A model generated the notes under the pieces. That model was given only the letters and a program-made list of their open reading frames with translations, was not told where the DNA came from and did no database searches. The translations under genes were made by a program, and so were the position numbers. Shown here piece by piece: positions 55,087 through 64,000 of a DNA stretch of 64,000 nt (positions are counted from its first letter, which is position 1; each line of letters opens with the position of its first letter). Source of the stretch: Gemmobacter lanyuensis (GTDB lineage: Bacteria > Pseudomonadota > Alphaproteobacteria > Rhodobacterales > Rhodobacteraceae); assembly GCF_014652355.1 (NCBI RefSeq), contig NZ_BMYQ01000001.1, positions 618,180-682,179 of the forward strand, written 5' to 3'.

Positions 55087-55980
55087 ATGGACTGGGACAA
55101 GCTGAGAATTTTTCACGCGGTAGCGGATGCGGGCAGCCTGACCCATGCGGGCGATACCCTGCACCTCAGCCAGTCCGCCGTCAGCCGCCAGATCCGCGCG
55201 CTTGAAGAAAGCCTGAACGTCACCCTCTTCCACCGCCATGCGCGCGGCCTGATCCTGACGGAACAGGGCGAACTGCTGTTCGAAGCCACGCAGGCGATGG
55301 TGAAACGGCTGGAAGCCACCGCCGCCCGCATCCGCGACAGCGAGGATGAGGTCTTTGGCGAATTGCGCGTGACCACGACCACGGGCTTTGGCACGCTCTG
55401 GCTCGCGCCGCGCCTGGCGAAGCTTTACAAGAAATATCCGGCGCTGAAGATCGACCTCATGCTGGAGGAACGCGTGCTCGACCTGCCCATGCGTGAGGCC
55501 GATGTTGCCATCCGCATGAAGGAGCCGAGCCAGGCCGACCTGATCCGGCGGCGGCTGATGAACATCCGCATGCGGCTTTACGCCTCGCCGGAATATCTGG
55601 CGGAACATGGCACGCCCACGTCGATGGTGGATTTCAACCAGCACCGGCTGATCTGCCAGCACGCCGGCACCGCACAGGTGGCCGCGGGCGCGCTGCTCGT
55701 CGCCCAGCTGATGAGCAACGACATCCCGTCCACCCTGACGGTGAACAACTATTTCGGCGTGCTGCAGGGCGTGCTGAACAATGTGGGCATCGGCGTGCTG
55801 CCCGATTACGTCACCGACGATTTCCCGCATCTGGTGCGCGTGCTGCCGGATACAGAGTCGAATGAAGTGCCGGTCTTCCTCGCCTATCCCGAGGAGCTGC
55901 GCCATTCCAAACGTGTGGGCGCCTTCCGTGATTTCGTGACCGAAGAAATCTTCGCCTTTCGCAAGCAGCACCCGGCGTAA
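55087..55980 (+). CDS. LysR-family transcriptional regulator
   Basis: A 297-residue LTTR. The N-terminal winged helix is in MDWDKLRIFHAVADAGSLTH and LSQSAVSRQIRALEESL (residues 1-60), followed by a linker helix and a periplasmic-binding-protein-like effector domain (about 90-290), with RVTTTTGFGTLWLAPRLAKLYKKYP and DVAIRMKEPSQADL. It is not flanked by an obvious divergent target, unlike many LTTRs. It is followed at once by a structured, terminated RNA region. Effector unknown. Confidence 0.92.
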   Translation: MDWDKLRIFHAVADAGSLTHAGDTLHLSQSAVSRQIRALEESLNVTLFHRHARGLILTEQGELLFEATQAMVKRLEATAARIRDSEDEVFGELRVTTTTGFGTLWLAPRLAKLYKKYPALKIDLMLEERVLDLPMREADVAIRMKEPSQADLIRRRLMNIRMRLYASPEYLAEHGTPTSMVDFNQHRLICQHAGTAQVAAGALLVAQLMSNDIPSTLTVNNYFGVLQGVLNNVGIGVLPDYVTDDFPHLVRVLPDTESNEVPVFLAYPEELRHSKRVGAFRDFVTEEIFAFRKQHPA

Positions 55981-55984
55981 ATAC

Positions 55985-56168
55985 AACCACAGGGCAAGCC
56001 ATGCAGATAGTGCATGGCGGCCATGCCGCACCCGCAGCATGTTCGCCCTTGCACGGAACCGCCGGCAAGCCTAAATCCAACCTCGAAGGCGGTGATCGAG
56101 TTTCTCTCTCACAGCCTTCATACCTCCCTGTTGGACTAGGGCCGAGCTTCTGCTCGGCCTTTTTTTTA
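55985..56168 (+). ncRNA. Candidate structured small RNA downstream of the LysR gene
   Basis: The 3' flank of the LysR gene is non-coding, highly structured and ends in a strong terminator. CCACAGGG (55987-55994) can pair with CCCTGTTGG (56126-56134), closing about 150 bases. Inside are GCCATGCA/TGCATGGC (55998-56018, perfect) and competing stems such as GCATGG/CCATGC, plus aaggc…gcctt (56086-56118). An unpaired tacctccct (56121-56129) could contact Shine-Dalgarno sequences, though it overlaps the closing stem. TAAATA at 55978-55983 could be a -10 element for an independent start near 55990; a 3'UTR-derived RNA is equally possible. The rest to purL (56169-56395) shows no gene and must contain the purL promoter. 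Confidence 0.55.
56140..56168 (+). terminator. Strong terminator of the LysR transcript or small RNA
   Basis: Perfect eight-base stem GGCCGAGC/GCTCGGCC with a four-base loop, directly followed by eight T, the best intrinsic terminator in the window, 160 bases past the LysR stop. Confidence 0.92.
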
Positions 56169-56395
56169 TTTTCCGGGGTGTTTTCTGAAATCGCCCAGCG
56201 ATGCGGCAGCGCAGCATGGCCCTTGCCGGGAAAGCGGGCGACACCGGAAGGGGCGCGATCCCGCAAAGCTGCGACTCGGCGGGCATTGCCGCCTGCCACG
56301 CGGCAAAAATGCCATGCCCCACTGCCTTGGCCCTTTCCCTTGCGGCGCCTTTGCCCTAAGAGGCCGCGCAAGGCATCAAAGGATGAGGGAAGGCC

Positions 56396-58555
56396 ATGAA
56401 CGAACCCGCAATCACCCCCGAGCTGATCGCTTCGCATGGCCTGAAGCCCGACGAATATCAGCGCATCCTTGACATCATCGGCCGCGAGCCGACCTTCACC
56501 GAGCTGGGCATCTTCTCGGCCATGTGGAACGAACATTGTTCCTACAAATCGTCGAAGAAATGGCTGCGGACCCTGCCGACCACCGGCCCGCAGGTCATCT
56601 GCGGCCCCGGCGAAAACGCGGGCGTGGTGGATATCGGCGATGGTCAGGCTGTCATCTTCAAGATGGAAAGCCATAACCACCCCTCGTACATCGAACCGCA
56701 TCAGGGCGCCGCGACCGGCGTGGGCGGCATCCTGCGCGACGTCTTCACCATGGGCGCCCGCCCGATTGCCGCGATGAACGCGCTGTCCTTCGGCGTGCCT
56801 GCCCACCCCAAGACCAGCCATCTGGTCAAAGGTGTCGTGGAAGGCATCGGCGCTTATGGCAATGCCTTCGGCGTTCCGACCGTGGGCGGCGAGGTCCGCT
56901 TCCATCGCGCCTATAACGGCAACTGCCTTGTGAACGCCTTTGCCGCGGGCATCGCCGACAGTGACAAGATCTTCTATTCGATCGCCTCGGGCGTGGGCAT
57001 GCCCGTCGTCTATCTGGGCGCCAAGACCGGCCGCGACGGCGTGGGCGGGGCGACCATGGCCTCGGCTGAATTCGATGAGTCGATCGAAGAGAAACGCCCG
57101 ACCGTGCAGGTCGGCGACCCCTTCACCGAAAAGCGCCTGCTGGAAGCCAGCCTCGAGCTGATGGGTTCGGGTGCCGTGATCTCGATCCAGGACATGGGCG
57201 CCGCGGGCCTGACCTGCTCGGCCGTGGAAATGGGCGACAAGGGCGGGCTTGGCATCAAGCTGAACCTCGACGCCGTGCCGCAGCGCGAAGCCGCGATGAC
57301 CGCCTATGAGATGATGCTGTCGGAAAGCCAGGAGCGGATGCTCATGGTGCTGAAGCCCGAGAAAGAGGCCGAGGCCCGCGCGATCTTTGAAAAATGGGAT
57401 CTCGACTTCGCCATCGTGGGCGAAACGATCCCCGAGGACCGCTTCCTCATCCTGCACGGCAATGAAGTGAAGGCCGATCTGCCACTGTCGAAACTGTCGT
57501 CGAATGCGCCCGAATATGACCGCCCCTGGGTGGAAACCCCGGCGGCTGCGCCCCTGGGCGAGGTTCCGGCCATCGGCGCCATCGCCGGTCTGCGCGCCCT
57601 GATCGGCAGCCCGAGCTATGCCCACAAGGCCTGGGTCTGGGAACAGTATGATTGCCAGGTGGGTGCCGATACCGTGGTCCGCCCCGGCATGGCCGCAGGT
57701 GTGGTGCGCGTGCATGGCACGGGCAAGGCGCTGGCCTTCACCAGCGACGTGACCCCGCGCTACGTCAAGGCCAATCCCTTCGAGGGCGGCAAGCAGGCCG
57801 TGGCCGAGGCCTATCGCAACCTGACCGCCGTGGGCGCCCTGCCCCTGGCCACGACCGACAACCTGAACTTCGGCAACCCCGAAAAGCCCGAGATCATGGG
57901 CCAGTTCGTCGGTGCCATCAAAGGGATCGGCGCGGCCGTTGCGGCGCTGGACATGCCGATCGTGTCGGGCAACGTCTCGCTCTATAACGAAACCGACGGC
58001 TCGGCCATTCTGCCCACGCCCACGATCGGTGCCGTGGGTCTGCTCTCCTCGCTTGACGATCTGATCGCGGGTCAGCCGGTCGATGGCGATCTGGCGGTTG
58101 TGATTGGCGCGACCGCGGGCCATCTGGGCCAATCCGCCCTGCTGGCCGAAGCCTTCGGGATCGAAGCGGGCGATGCCCCGGCCGTTGATCTGGCGGCAGA
58201 AAAGCGCAATGGCGAATTCCTGCGCGCCAACCGCAAGCTGGTGCGCGCCGCGACCGACCTCGGCGACGGTGGTCTGGCGCTGGCGGCCTTTGAAATGGCC
58301 GAAGGTGCGGGTCTTGGCCTGCGCGTGGACAGCGCGGAAACCGCCTTCCTCTTTGGCGAGGATCAGGCCCGCTATCTGGTGGCCGTGGCCCAATCCGATC
58401 TGCAGGCGCTGCAGGCGGCGGCTTCGGCGGCGGGTGTGCCGCTGGCGCTGGTCGGTCAGTTCGGCGGCGATCAGGTGGCCTTTGGTGCTGATGCCGCCCC
58501 GCTGGCAGAGCTGTCGTCGCTGTATCGTTCGGCCTTCGCCTCCGCGATCGAATGA
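56396..58555 (+). CDS. purL: Phosphoribosylformylglycinamidine synthase subunit PurL
   Basis: A 719-residue small-type PurL that, with PurQ and PurS, makes FGAM from FGAR and glutamine in purine synthesis. Key sites: [14 protein letters not shown] (about 87-100; catalytic His in SHNHPS), [29 protein letters not shown], and the late [17 protein letters not shown] block for nucleotide binding. The length is typical for the PurSQL form; purS and purQ are not in the window. It starts behind atgagggaaggcc. The stop overlaps the GNAT gene by four bases. Confidence 0.98.
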   Translation: MNEPAITPELIASHGLKPDEYQRILDIIGREPTFTELGIFSAMWNEHCSYKSSKKWLRTLPTTGPQVICGPGENAGVVDIGDGQAVIFKMESHNHPSYIEPHQGAATGVGGILRDVFTMGARPIAAMNALSFGVPAHPKTSHLVKGVVEGIGAYGNAFGVPTVGGEVRFHRAYNGNCLVNAFAAGIADSDKIFYSIASGVGMPVVYLGAKTGRDGVGGATMASAEFDESIEEKRPTVQVGDPFTEKRLLEASLELMGSGAVISIQDMGAAGLTCSAVEMGDKGGLGIKLNLDAVPQREAAMTAYEMMLSESQERMLMVLKPEKEAEARAIFEKWDLDFAIVGETIPEDRFLILHGNEVKADLPLSKLSSNAPEYDRPWVETPAAAPLGEVPAIGAIAGLRALIGSPSYAHKAWVWEQYDCQVGADTVVRPGMAAGVVRVHGTGKALAFTSDVTPRYVKANPFEGGKQAVAEAYRNLTAVGALPLATTDNLNFGNPEKPEIMGQFVGAIKGIGAAVAALDMPIVSGNVSLYNETDGSAILPTPTIGAVGLLSSLDDLIAGQPVDGDLAVVIGATAGHLGQSALLAEAFGIEAGDAPAVDLAAEKRNGEFLRANRKLVRAATDLGDGGLALAAFEMAEGAGLGLRVDSAETAFLFGEDQARYLVAVAQSDLQALQAAASAAGVPLALVGQFGGDQVAFGADAAPLAELSSLYRSAFASAIE

Positions 58556-59037
58556 CGCTTCGGCCTGCAACGCCGGCCGATTTCCCCTTCATCCGGGCGC
58601 TGGCGCAGCGCCCGGATTATGCGCCTTACATCACCGATGAACCCGATGACCGGCTGGCCGCCTATCTGGCCGATCCGGGGTGCCGCCTGCTGATCTGGGA
58701 GGATCAGGCTGGTCCTGCCGGGCTGGGCCTTTTCTGTGAAATCGGCGATCCCTCGGGCCGGGTTGAGCTGCGACGCCTTGCGCTGGCCCGTGCGGGTCAG
58801 GGTGAAGGCGCGGCCTTCCTGCGCGCATTGGTCGATTACGCCTTTGCCACGCTGGGGGCCGAACGGCTTTGGCTGGATGCTTCGGGCGAAAACCTGCGCG
58901 CGCAGCGGGCCTATGTGCGCGCCGGTTTCACGCTGGAGGGGCGGTTGCGCGATCATTGGTTCCGCCCGGCAATGGGGCGGACCGTGGACCTGATGCTTTA
59001 CGGCATGCTGCGACAGGAATGGCAGGCGCTGAGCTGA
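58552..59037 (+). CDS. GNAT-family N-acetyltransferase
   Basis: A 161-residue acetyltransferase fold. The acetyl-CoA binding motif A is [28 protein letters not shown] (about 66-93), followed by [32 protein letters not shown], the classic GNAT motif B with conserved Asn/Ala-Tyr-Gly/Phe. It overlaps purL (ATGA) so expression is coupled, though the substrate is unlikely to be linked to purines. Confidence 0.88.
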   Translation: MTLRPATPADFPFIRALAQRPDYAPYITDEPDDRLAAYLADPGCRLLIWEDQAGPAGLGLFCEIGDPSGRVELRRLALARAGQGEGAAFLRALVDYAFATLGAERLWLDASGENLRAQRAYVRAGFTLEGRLRDHWFRPAMGRTVDLMLYGMLRQEWQALS

Positions 59038-59101
59038 CGCCGTGCCTTGCGGCCCCTGCCCGCGCGCCCTAGATTGAAGGGGAAGGACAGGAGACGACCA
59101 C

Positions 59102-59344
59102 ATGCCCATGGAAGGCAAGGATATCGAAGCGCTGATCCGGGAAAGCTTCCCGAATGCGAAGATCACCATCACCGACCTCGCCGGAGACGGCAATCACTGG
59201 GCGGCCGAGGTGATCGACGAAAGTTTCAAGGGTATGAACCGCGTGCAGCAACAGCGCGCGGTCTATGCCAGCCTGAAGGGCAAGATGGATGGCGCGCACG
59301 GCGAACTTCACGCCCTCGCGCTGACGACCAAGGCCCCGGAATAA
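59102..59344 (+). CDS. bolA: BolA-family protein
   Basis: An 80-residue BolA protein that forms complexes with monothiol glutaredoxins through a shared [2Fe-2S] cluster. The fold is recognised from IEALIRESFPNAKITITDLAG (about 7-27), HWAAEVIDESFKGMNRVQQQRAVYASLKG (about 32-60), and HALALTT. A conserved His (H32 in GNHW) may be a cluster ligand; the C-terminal His is in GELHALA. ATG 59102 follows aggaga; ATG 59108 is an alternative. It is 107 bases before grxD, a functional pair. Confidence 0.93.
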   Translation: MPMEGKDIEALIRESFPNAKITITDLAGDGNHWAAEVIDESFKGMNRVQQQRAVYASLKGKMDGAHGELHALALTTKAPE

Positions 59345-59450
59345 CCACCGGGACCGCAGCCGGGCACCCCGCACCGGGGCGCCCTTGGTGAAAGACAAAC
59401 CCGTGCCACCCGCTTTCACCGGGGTTCGGCCAGATCAAGGACGATAGGAC

Positions 59451-59810
59451 ATGAGCGCTCAGGACCAGATCCGCGAGACGATCCAGAAGAATGACGTGGT
59501 GCTGTTCATGAAGGGCACCAAGATGATGCCGCAATGCGGCTTCTCCTCGCGCGTGGCGGGGGTGCTGAATTACATGGGCGTGGACTTCGCCGATGTGAAC
59601 GTGCTGGCCGATGCGGAAATCCGCCAAGGCATCAAGGACTTCTCAGATTGGCCGACCATCCCGCAGCTTTACGTCAAGGGCGAATTCGTCGGCGGCTGCG
59701 ACATCGTCACCGAAATGACCCTTTCGGGTGAACTGGATGCGCTGTTTGAAACGAACGGCATCGCCTATGACAAGGATGCCGCCGAAAAGATCCGCGCGGC
59801 CAACGCCTGA
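59451..59810 (+). CDS. grxD: Monothiol glutaredoxin, Grx4 family
   Basis: A 119-residue monothiol glutaredoxin that binds and transfers [2Fe-2S] clusters with glutathione. The active-site Cys29 lies in CGFS, preceded by [31 protein letters not shown] (about 66-88) provides the glutathione site. ATG 59451 has an acgatagga context upstream. With bolA it forms the widely conserved BolA–Grx pair. Confidence 0.97.
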   Translation: MSAQDQIRETIQKNDVVLFMKGTKMMPQCGFSSRVAGVLNYMGVDFADVNVLADAEIRQGIKDFSDWPTIPQLYVKGEFVGGCDIVTEMTLSGELDALFETNGIAYDKDAAEKIRAANA

Positions 59811-59830
59811 TCCGGCCCCCAGACCCAAGG

Positions 59831-59857
59831 AAAAGCCCGCCGATTGGCGGGCTTTTT
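59831..59857. terminator. Bidirectional terminator between grxD and zapA
   Basis: Perfect stem aaaagcccgcc/ggcgggctttt with a gatt loop, A-rich and T-rich at its ends. It can serve grxD on the plus strand and zapA on the minus strand. Confidence 0.88.
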
Positions 59858-59861
59858 GCTG

Positions 59862-60233
59862 TCAGGCCAGTTTTTCTTCCAGACGGTTGGCCAGCGCCTC
59901 GGCCTGTTCGGCCAGTGCAGCCATGGTCTGGGCCACCTGGGGCGGGATGACCGGCACTTCGATCTCGACCGGTTCCGGGGCGGGCTGGGCCTCAAGCTCT
60001 GCCACGCGGTCGCGCAAGAGGCGCAGCTCATCCTCGGCCCCGGCCATGCGATCGGCCAGCATCAGCCCCGCCATCAGCAACATGCGCCCTTCCGGGATGC
60101 GCCCCATCTGCTGCACCAGCGGCGTGGCTTCGGCATCCAGAAGCGCTGCGGCGGATTGCAGGAAATGTTCCTCGCCCTCTTGGCAGGCCACGGCAAAGCT
60201 GCGGCCACCGATGATGATTTCGACCTCAGGCAT
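59862..60233 (-). CDS. zapA: Cell division protein ZapA
   Basis: A 123-residue FtsZ-ring regulator that crosslinks FtsZ filaments at midcell. The N-terminal ZapA domain is [32 protein letters not shown] (2-33) with EGRMLLMAGLMLADRM (about 46-61); the C-terminal helix (about 65-123) forms a coiled coil. ATG 60233 overlaps the end of the upstream coiled-coil gene by eight bases. Confidence 0.9.
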   Translation of the reverse strand: MPEVEIIIGGRSFAVACQEGEEHFLQSAAALLDAEATPLVQQMGRIPEGRMLLMAGLMLADRMAGAEDELRLLRDRVAELEAQPAPEPVEIEVPVIPPQVAQTMAALAEQAEALANRLEEKLA

Positions 60234-60744
60234 CTGTCGTCTCCTCGGCAAGGGGCGGTGTCTGGTCTGCATTGGCCTCAAGGATGGGGACCAGTTCAGA
60301 GATCAGCTGTTCCAGCTCGATCACCTCAGAGGCGCGGACGGCACGCAGCGCCTCCAGCTCGGCCAGCATCGCCTTGTTCAGCAGATGCGCCTCGACCTGC
60401 CCCTGCTGTTGTTCCCGCATTGCACGCAGCGTTTCGCGCAGCTGGATGGTGGTCTGCCGCATCCGGCTCAGCTCCAGCCCCTGATCATCCAGCTGGCGGG
60501 TCAGTTCCTCAACCCGCGCGCGCAGGCCTGCAGCCTCGGGATCGGGGGCGGCGGCGGGAATGGCTGCCGCCGCCTGTGCGGCCGCAAGTTCGGCCTTCAG
60601 CCGGGCAATTTCCTGCGCCGCAATACGCAGCGCCGCATCATCCGCGGGAGCGGCAGGTTCCGCCGCAGGCAGCCGGTCCAGCCCATCGCCAATGCGCCTC
60701 AGCGCGGCGGAGATGCGTCTTTCCAGCTCTGGCAGTTCAGTCAT
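60226..60744 (-). CDS. Coiled-coil protein coupled to zapA
   Basis: A 172-residue soluble protein, almost wholly helical and rich in Ala, Glu, Leu and Arg. Heptad-like stretches occur at about 35-60 and 70-150 ([38 protein letters not shown]); the acidic C-terminus ends LAEETTDA. It overlaps zapA. ATG 60744 gives [10 protein letters not shown]; an earlier start adds an Arg/Lys-rich segment. I recognise no named family; position suggests a division-related partner. Confidence 0.7.
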   Translation of the reverse strand: MTELPELERRISAALRRIGDGLDRLPAAEPAAPADDAALRIAAQEIARLKAELAAAQAAAAIPAAAPDPEAAGLRARVEELTRQLDDQGLELSRMRQTTIQLRETLRAMREQQQGQVEAHLLNKAMLAELEALRAVRASEVIELEQLISELVPILEANADQTPPLAEETTDA

Positions 60745-60964
60745 GCTCTGTGCCTTCTTCGATTTGCGCAAGCGCATCACCGCCGCCCGAAGGCCGCGGA
60801 CGAATCGCGCCACGCGTGTTTTTCCCGATCTTAGCGTAAAGAACCGGGGGATTACCCCCCCAAACGGGGATTTTCGCCACCGGGGCGGCCCGCCGCGCTT
60901 GATCTTGGCGCTTGGACTGTTATGGACCGGGGCGAGAGCCCGTCACTTCTTGAGGATTTCCGCC

Positions 60965-62980
60965 TTGGATATCGCCAGCCTGCGCGCCCAGCACCCCGAC
61001 CACTGGAAGAAAGCCTGCGCCATCCGCGTCCTGACGCTGGATGCCGTCGCCGCGGCCAATTCCGGCCATTCCGGCATGCCGATGGGCATGGCCGATGTCG
61101 CCACCGTGCTGTTCGAGAAGCACCTGAGTTTTGATCCTACCGCGCCGAAATGGCCCAACCGTGACCGGTTCATCCTGTCGGCGGGCCATGGTTCGATGCT
61201 GATCTACAGCCTGCTGCATCTGACGGGCTACGCGCAGGCCAGCCTCGATCAGCTGAAGAACTTCCGCCAGTGGGGCGCACGCACGGCGGGCCATCCGGAA
61301 TATGGCCATCTGGACGGTGTGGAAACCACCACCGGCCCGCTGGGTCAGGGCATTTCCAACGCCGTGGGCTTTGCCATGGCCGAAGAATCGCTGCGCGCGC
61401 GCTATGGCGCCAAAGTGATGGACCATTACACCTATGTCATCGCGGGCGATGGCTGCCTGATGGAAGGTGTCAGCCAAGAGGCCATCGGCATCGCGGGCAA
61501 GCATCAGCTGTCGCGCCTGATCGTGCTGTGGGATGACAATGGCATCACCATCGACGGCAAGGTCGAGCTGTCGGACGTGACCGACCAGAAGGCGCGTTTC
61601 GCCGCCTCGGGCTGGGATGTGTTCGAATGTGACGGCCATGATCCGGTCGCCATTGATGAGGCCATCACCGCCGCCAAGAAATCGCCGCGCCCGGCGATGA
61701 TCGCCTGCAAGACGCATATCGCCCTGGGGTCGAGCGCGCAGGATACCTCGAAAGGCCACGGCGCGCTGACCGACAAGCAGCTGATCGCCGATACCCGCGC
61801 CGCCTATGGCTGGGACCACGGCCCCTTCGAGATCCCGGCCGATGTAAAAGCCGCGTGGGAGGCCATCGGCGCCCGCGGTCAGGCCACCCGTCGCGAATGG
61901 GAAAGCCGTCTGGCCACCCTGCCCGCCGGCAAACAGGCCGAATTCAACCGCCTGTTCACGGGCGAGGCTTCGCCCAAACTTGGCGCCGCGATCCGCAGCG
62001 TGAAGAAGGCCGCCGCCGAAGCGCCCAAGAAGATGGCCACCCGTTCGGCCTCGGAGGTCGTGCTGGCCGCCGTGAACCCCGTCGCCCCCGAAACCATCGG
62101 CGGTTCGGCAGACCTGACCGGATCGAACAACACCAAGACCGCGGATCTGGGCGTGTTCGACCCGCTGAACCGCAAGGGCCGCTACGTCTATTGGGGCATC
62201 CGCGAACATGGCATGGCCGCCGCGATGAACGGCATGGCCCTGCATGGCGGCGTGCGCCCCTATAGCGGCACCTTCATGTGCTTCACCGATTACGCCCGCC
62301 CGTCGATGCGTCTGTCGGCGCTGATGCAGGTGCCGGTCGTCTATGTGATGACGCATGACAGCATCGGTCTGGGCGAAGATGGCCCGACCCACCAGCCGGT
62401 CGAGCATCTGGCGATCAGCCGCGCCACGCCGAACACCTGGGTCTTCCGCCCGGCCGATCTGGTCGAAGTGGCCGAGGCCTGGGAACTGGCGCTCTCGACG
62501 CAGACCACGCCCTCGGTTCTGGCCCTGTCGCGTCAGAACGTGACCCCGGTCCGTACCAAGCACACCAACCAGAACCTGTCGGCCAAGGGCGCCTATGTTC
62601 TGGCCGAGGCGACCGGCAAGCGTCAGGTCATCCTGATCGCCACCGGGTCCGAGGTCGAGATCGCCATGCAGGCGCGCGAGATGCTTGAAGCCGAAGGCAT
62701 CGGCACCCGCGTCGTTTCCATGCCCTGCATGGAGCTGTTTGCGGCCCAGGACGAAGCCTATCGCAAGAAGGTTCTTCCGGCGGGTCCGGCCCGGATCGCC
62801 ATCGAGGCCGGCGTGCGCCAAGGCTGGGATCGCTGGCTGCTGGGTGAGCGCGGGCGCGAAGCCAAGGCCGATTTCGTCGGCATGGCCTCGTTCGGCGCCT
62901 CGGCCCCGGCCGACCGCCTTTACAAGGAATTCGGCATCACCGCCGAGGCCACTGTCGCGAAGGCCAAGGCGCTGCTCTGA
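60965..62980 (+). CDS. tkt: Transketolase
   Basis: A 671-residue thiamine-diphosphate enzyme of the pentose phosphate and Calvin cycles. Conserved features include [40 protein letters not shown], the ThDP/Mg motif [18 protein letters not shown] and the pyrimidine-site region [16 protein letters not shown], with [18 protein letters not shown]. No in-frame ATG precedes GHSGMPMG near the N-terminus. TTG 60965 gives the expected [14 protein letters not shown] start with tgagga eight bases upstream. It diverges from the zapA pair and has its own terminator. Confidence 0.97.
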   Translation: MDIASLRAQHPDHWKKACAIRVLTLDAVAAANSGHSGMPMGMADVATVLFEKHLSFDPTAPKWPNRDRFILSAGHGSMLIYSLLHLTGYAQASLDQLKNFRQWGARTAGHPEYGHLDGVETTTGPLGQGISNAVGFAMAEESLRARYGAKVMDHYTYVIAGDGCLMEGVSQEAIGIAGKHQLSRLIVLWDDNGITIDGKVELSDVTDQKARFAASGWDVFECDGHDPVAIDEAITAAKKSPRPAMIACKTHIALGSSAQDTSKGHGALTDKQLIADTRAAYGWDHGPFEIPADVKAAWEAIGARGQATRREWESRLATLPAGKQAEFNRLFTGEASPKLGAAIRSVKKAAAEAPKKMATRSASEVVLAAVNPVAPETIGGSADLTGSNNTKTADLGVFDPLNRKGRYVYWGIREHGMAAAMNGMALHGGVRPYSGTFMCFTDYARPSMRLSALMQVPVVYVMTHDSIGLGEDGPTHQPVEHLAISRATPNTWVFRPADLVEVAEAWELALSTQTTPSVLALSRQNVTPVRTKHTNQNLSAKGAYVLAEATGKRQVILIATGSEVEIAMQAREMLEAEGIGTRVVSMPCMELFAAQDEAYRKKVLPAGPARIAIEAGVRQGWDRWLLGERGREAKADFVGMASFGASAPADRLYKEFGITAEATVAKAKALL

Positions 62981-63012
62981 GTGCAGCGCCTGCCGTCAAG
63001 GCATTGAAACAG

Positions 63013-63041
63013 AAAGGCCGCGCAGATTGCGCGGCCTTTTT
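63013..63041. terminator. Terminator between tkt and DUF808
   Basis: Perfect 12-base stem aaaggccgcgca/tgcgcggccttt with a gat loop; T-rich on both strands, so it can end both convergent genes. Confidence 0.87.
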
Positions 63042-63058
63042 CATACCCGTGTCGGGGT

Positions 63059-64000
63059 TCAGTGGGCAGCAGGTTTGCGCCCTGTGAGCCGGGCCATCAC
63101 CGGCCCGATGACGCGCGTCGCAACCGGGATCAGCAGCATCCCGAGGGCCAGACCCAGCACCCCGTCGCACAGCGCCGTAATGAACCATTTCGTTACCCCC
63201 ACAAGGGCAGCAGGCGCATCATGTGCGACGATTTCCGCAAGATGATGGATCGTCTCATAGGGTTCGTGCTGGCCCAGGTCGTGCAGGCCATGGATCAGGA
63301 TATTGCCGCCGACCCACAGCATCGCAAGCGTCCCGACCGTGGACAGGATCGCCATCAGTTGCGGCATCGCCACCACCAACCCCCGGCCCAGCCCCCGCCC
63401 CAGCGCGGTACGGGACCGGCCCACCATATGCAGGCCGATGTCGTCCATCTTCACGATCAGCGCGACCGCCCCGTACACCGCAGCCGTGATCAGCACCCCC
63501 ACCAGCGCCAGCGTCAACGCCTCGATCCACAGCGTGCCATCGGGAATCGCGGCCAGCGCGATGGTCATGATTTCCGCCGACAGGATGAAATCGGTCTTGA
63601 TCGCCCCTGCAACCTTTTCCTCTTCCAGATGGGCGGGATCATGCGTGTCGAAATCGGCCTCCACCTCCGCATCGGCATGGGGGAACAGCGCATGGGCCAC
63701 CTTTTCGGCCCCCTCGAAGCAAAGATAAGCCCCGCCCAGCATCAGAAGCGGCGTGATCACCCAAGGCGCCACCGCACTGAGCAGCAGAAGCCCCGGCAAG
63801 AGAATGATCAGCTTGTTGCGCAGACTGCCCAAGGAAATCCGCCAGATGATCGGCAATTCACGATCCGCAGAAAAGCCATGGACATATTTCGGCGTCACCG
63901 CCGCATCGTCAATCACGACCCCCGCTGCCTTGGACCCGGCCTTGGCCGCCGCCGCCGCTACATCATCGACGGACGCAGCCGCCACTTTCGCGATGGCCGC
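63059..64000 (-). CDS. DUF808 family membrane protein (5' end beyond window)
   Basis: At least 313 residues of a DUF808 (YedI-like) inner-membrane protein; the start lies beyond the window, since the frame remains open to the right edge and matches the usual SxLLALLDDIA… N-terminus only in part (AIAKVAAASVDDVAAAAAKAG). About six to seven hydrophobic segments are seen, with conserved WRISLGSLRNKLIILLPGLLL, GGAYLCFEGAEKV, AIKTDFILSAEI and KMDDIGLHMV. The family's function is unknown. It converges with tkt. Confidence 0.88.
   Translation of the reverse strand, partial: AAIAKVAAASVDDVAAAAAKAGSKAAGVVIDDAAVTPKYVHGFSADRELPIIWRISLGSLRNKLIILLPGLLLLSAVAPWVITPLLMLGGAYLCFEGAEKVAHALFPHADAEVEADFDTHDPAHLEEEKVAGAIKTDFILSAEIMTIALAAIPDGTLWIEALTLALVGVLITAAVYGAVALIVKMDDIGLHMVGRSRTALGRGLGRGLVVAMPQLMAILSTVGTLAMLWVGGNILIHGLHDLGQHEPYETIHHLAEIVAHDAPAALVGVTKWFITALCDGVLGLALGMLLIPVATRVIGPVMARLTGRKPAAH

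Noticed and set aside
55811-58570. A 919-residue open frame antisense to purL
   Set aside because: GC-rich codon bias of purL leaves the opposite strand open. The translation is His/Arg/Gly-rich low-complexity sequence with no recognisable domain.

Overview
The window is high-GC, densely packed chromosomal DNA of an alphaproteobacterium of the order Rhodobacterales (Rhodobacter/Paracoccus-like). The assignment rests on family-specific genes and orders: DUF6456 and DUF6477 proteins, the argS–SPOR–nagZ–scpA–scpB operon, yceD–rpmF–plsX–fabH–ihfA–merR, a suf operon with a YIP1 protein and two cysteine desulfurases, a MocR regulator beside a DUF1127 gene, and a holin-associated muramidase near ccmE. 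I see no rRNA, CRISPR array, insertion sequence, integrase or prophage block. Nearly all of it is core genome.

Layout. 0–5 kb: peroxiredoxin, LysE-type exporter, divergent DUF6456/DUF6477 pair, and a solo MttB-family methyltransferase. 5–14.3 kb: guaA, a quinol-monooxygenase-like protein, an SDR/DMT-transporter pair, a FadL-type porin, a P-loop protein, metA (predicted to use acetyl-CoA), an alpha/beta hydrolase, PPK2 and TetR. 14.3–19.8 kb (minus): a capsule-type glycosyltransferase coupled to a polyamine-type ABC importer without its binding protein, then a MocR regulator divergent from DUF1127. 20–23 kb: rpsI/rplM, SseB-like and uracil-DNA-glycosylase-like genes. 23–27.5 kb: a divergent NhaA, then kpsT–kpsE–kdsA, part of a Kdo-linked capsule pathway. 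27.6–35.5 kb: tRNA-Arg(CCG) and one long minus-strand Fe-S run, cysS–nifS-like–sufB–sufC–sufD–YIP1–sufS. 35.6–39.5 kb: outer-membrane barrel, Uup ABC-F ATPase, olsB, bamE.

39.7–45.4 kb (plus): yceD, rpmF, plsX, fabH, ihfA, a MerR regulator with a perfect 19-copy hexanucleotide repeat, tRNA-Pro(GGG) and a double-length dCTP deaminase. 45.4–54.8 kb (minus): scpB, scpA, nagZ, SPOR protein, argS, small membrane protein, muramidase, ccmE, argC, DUF1684 and murI. 55–64 kb: a LysR regulator followed by a probable structured small RNA, purL, GNAT, bolA, grxD, zapA with a coiled-coil partner, tkt from a TTG start, and a DUF808 membrane protein cut by the window end.

Functional themes are envelope construction (capsule, ornithine lipid, BamE, peptidoglycan recycling, glutamate racemase), Fe-S assembly (suf, bolA, grxD), nucleotide synthesis (guaA, purL, dcd), chromosome organisation and division (ScpAB, IHF, ZapA), and amino acid synthesis (metA, argC). 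The points most worth a second look are the (Ala-Glu)19 repeat in the MerR regulator, the structured RNA after the LysR gene, the triple direct repeat at the MocR/DUF1127 promoter, and the NhaA homologue lacking one of the two paired aspartates. I found no clearly new multi-gene system. Functions come from recognising protein families by eye; no database search was run.
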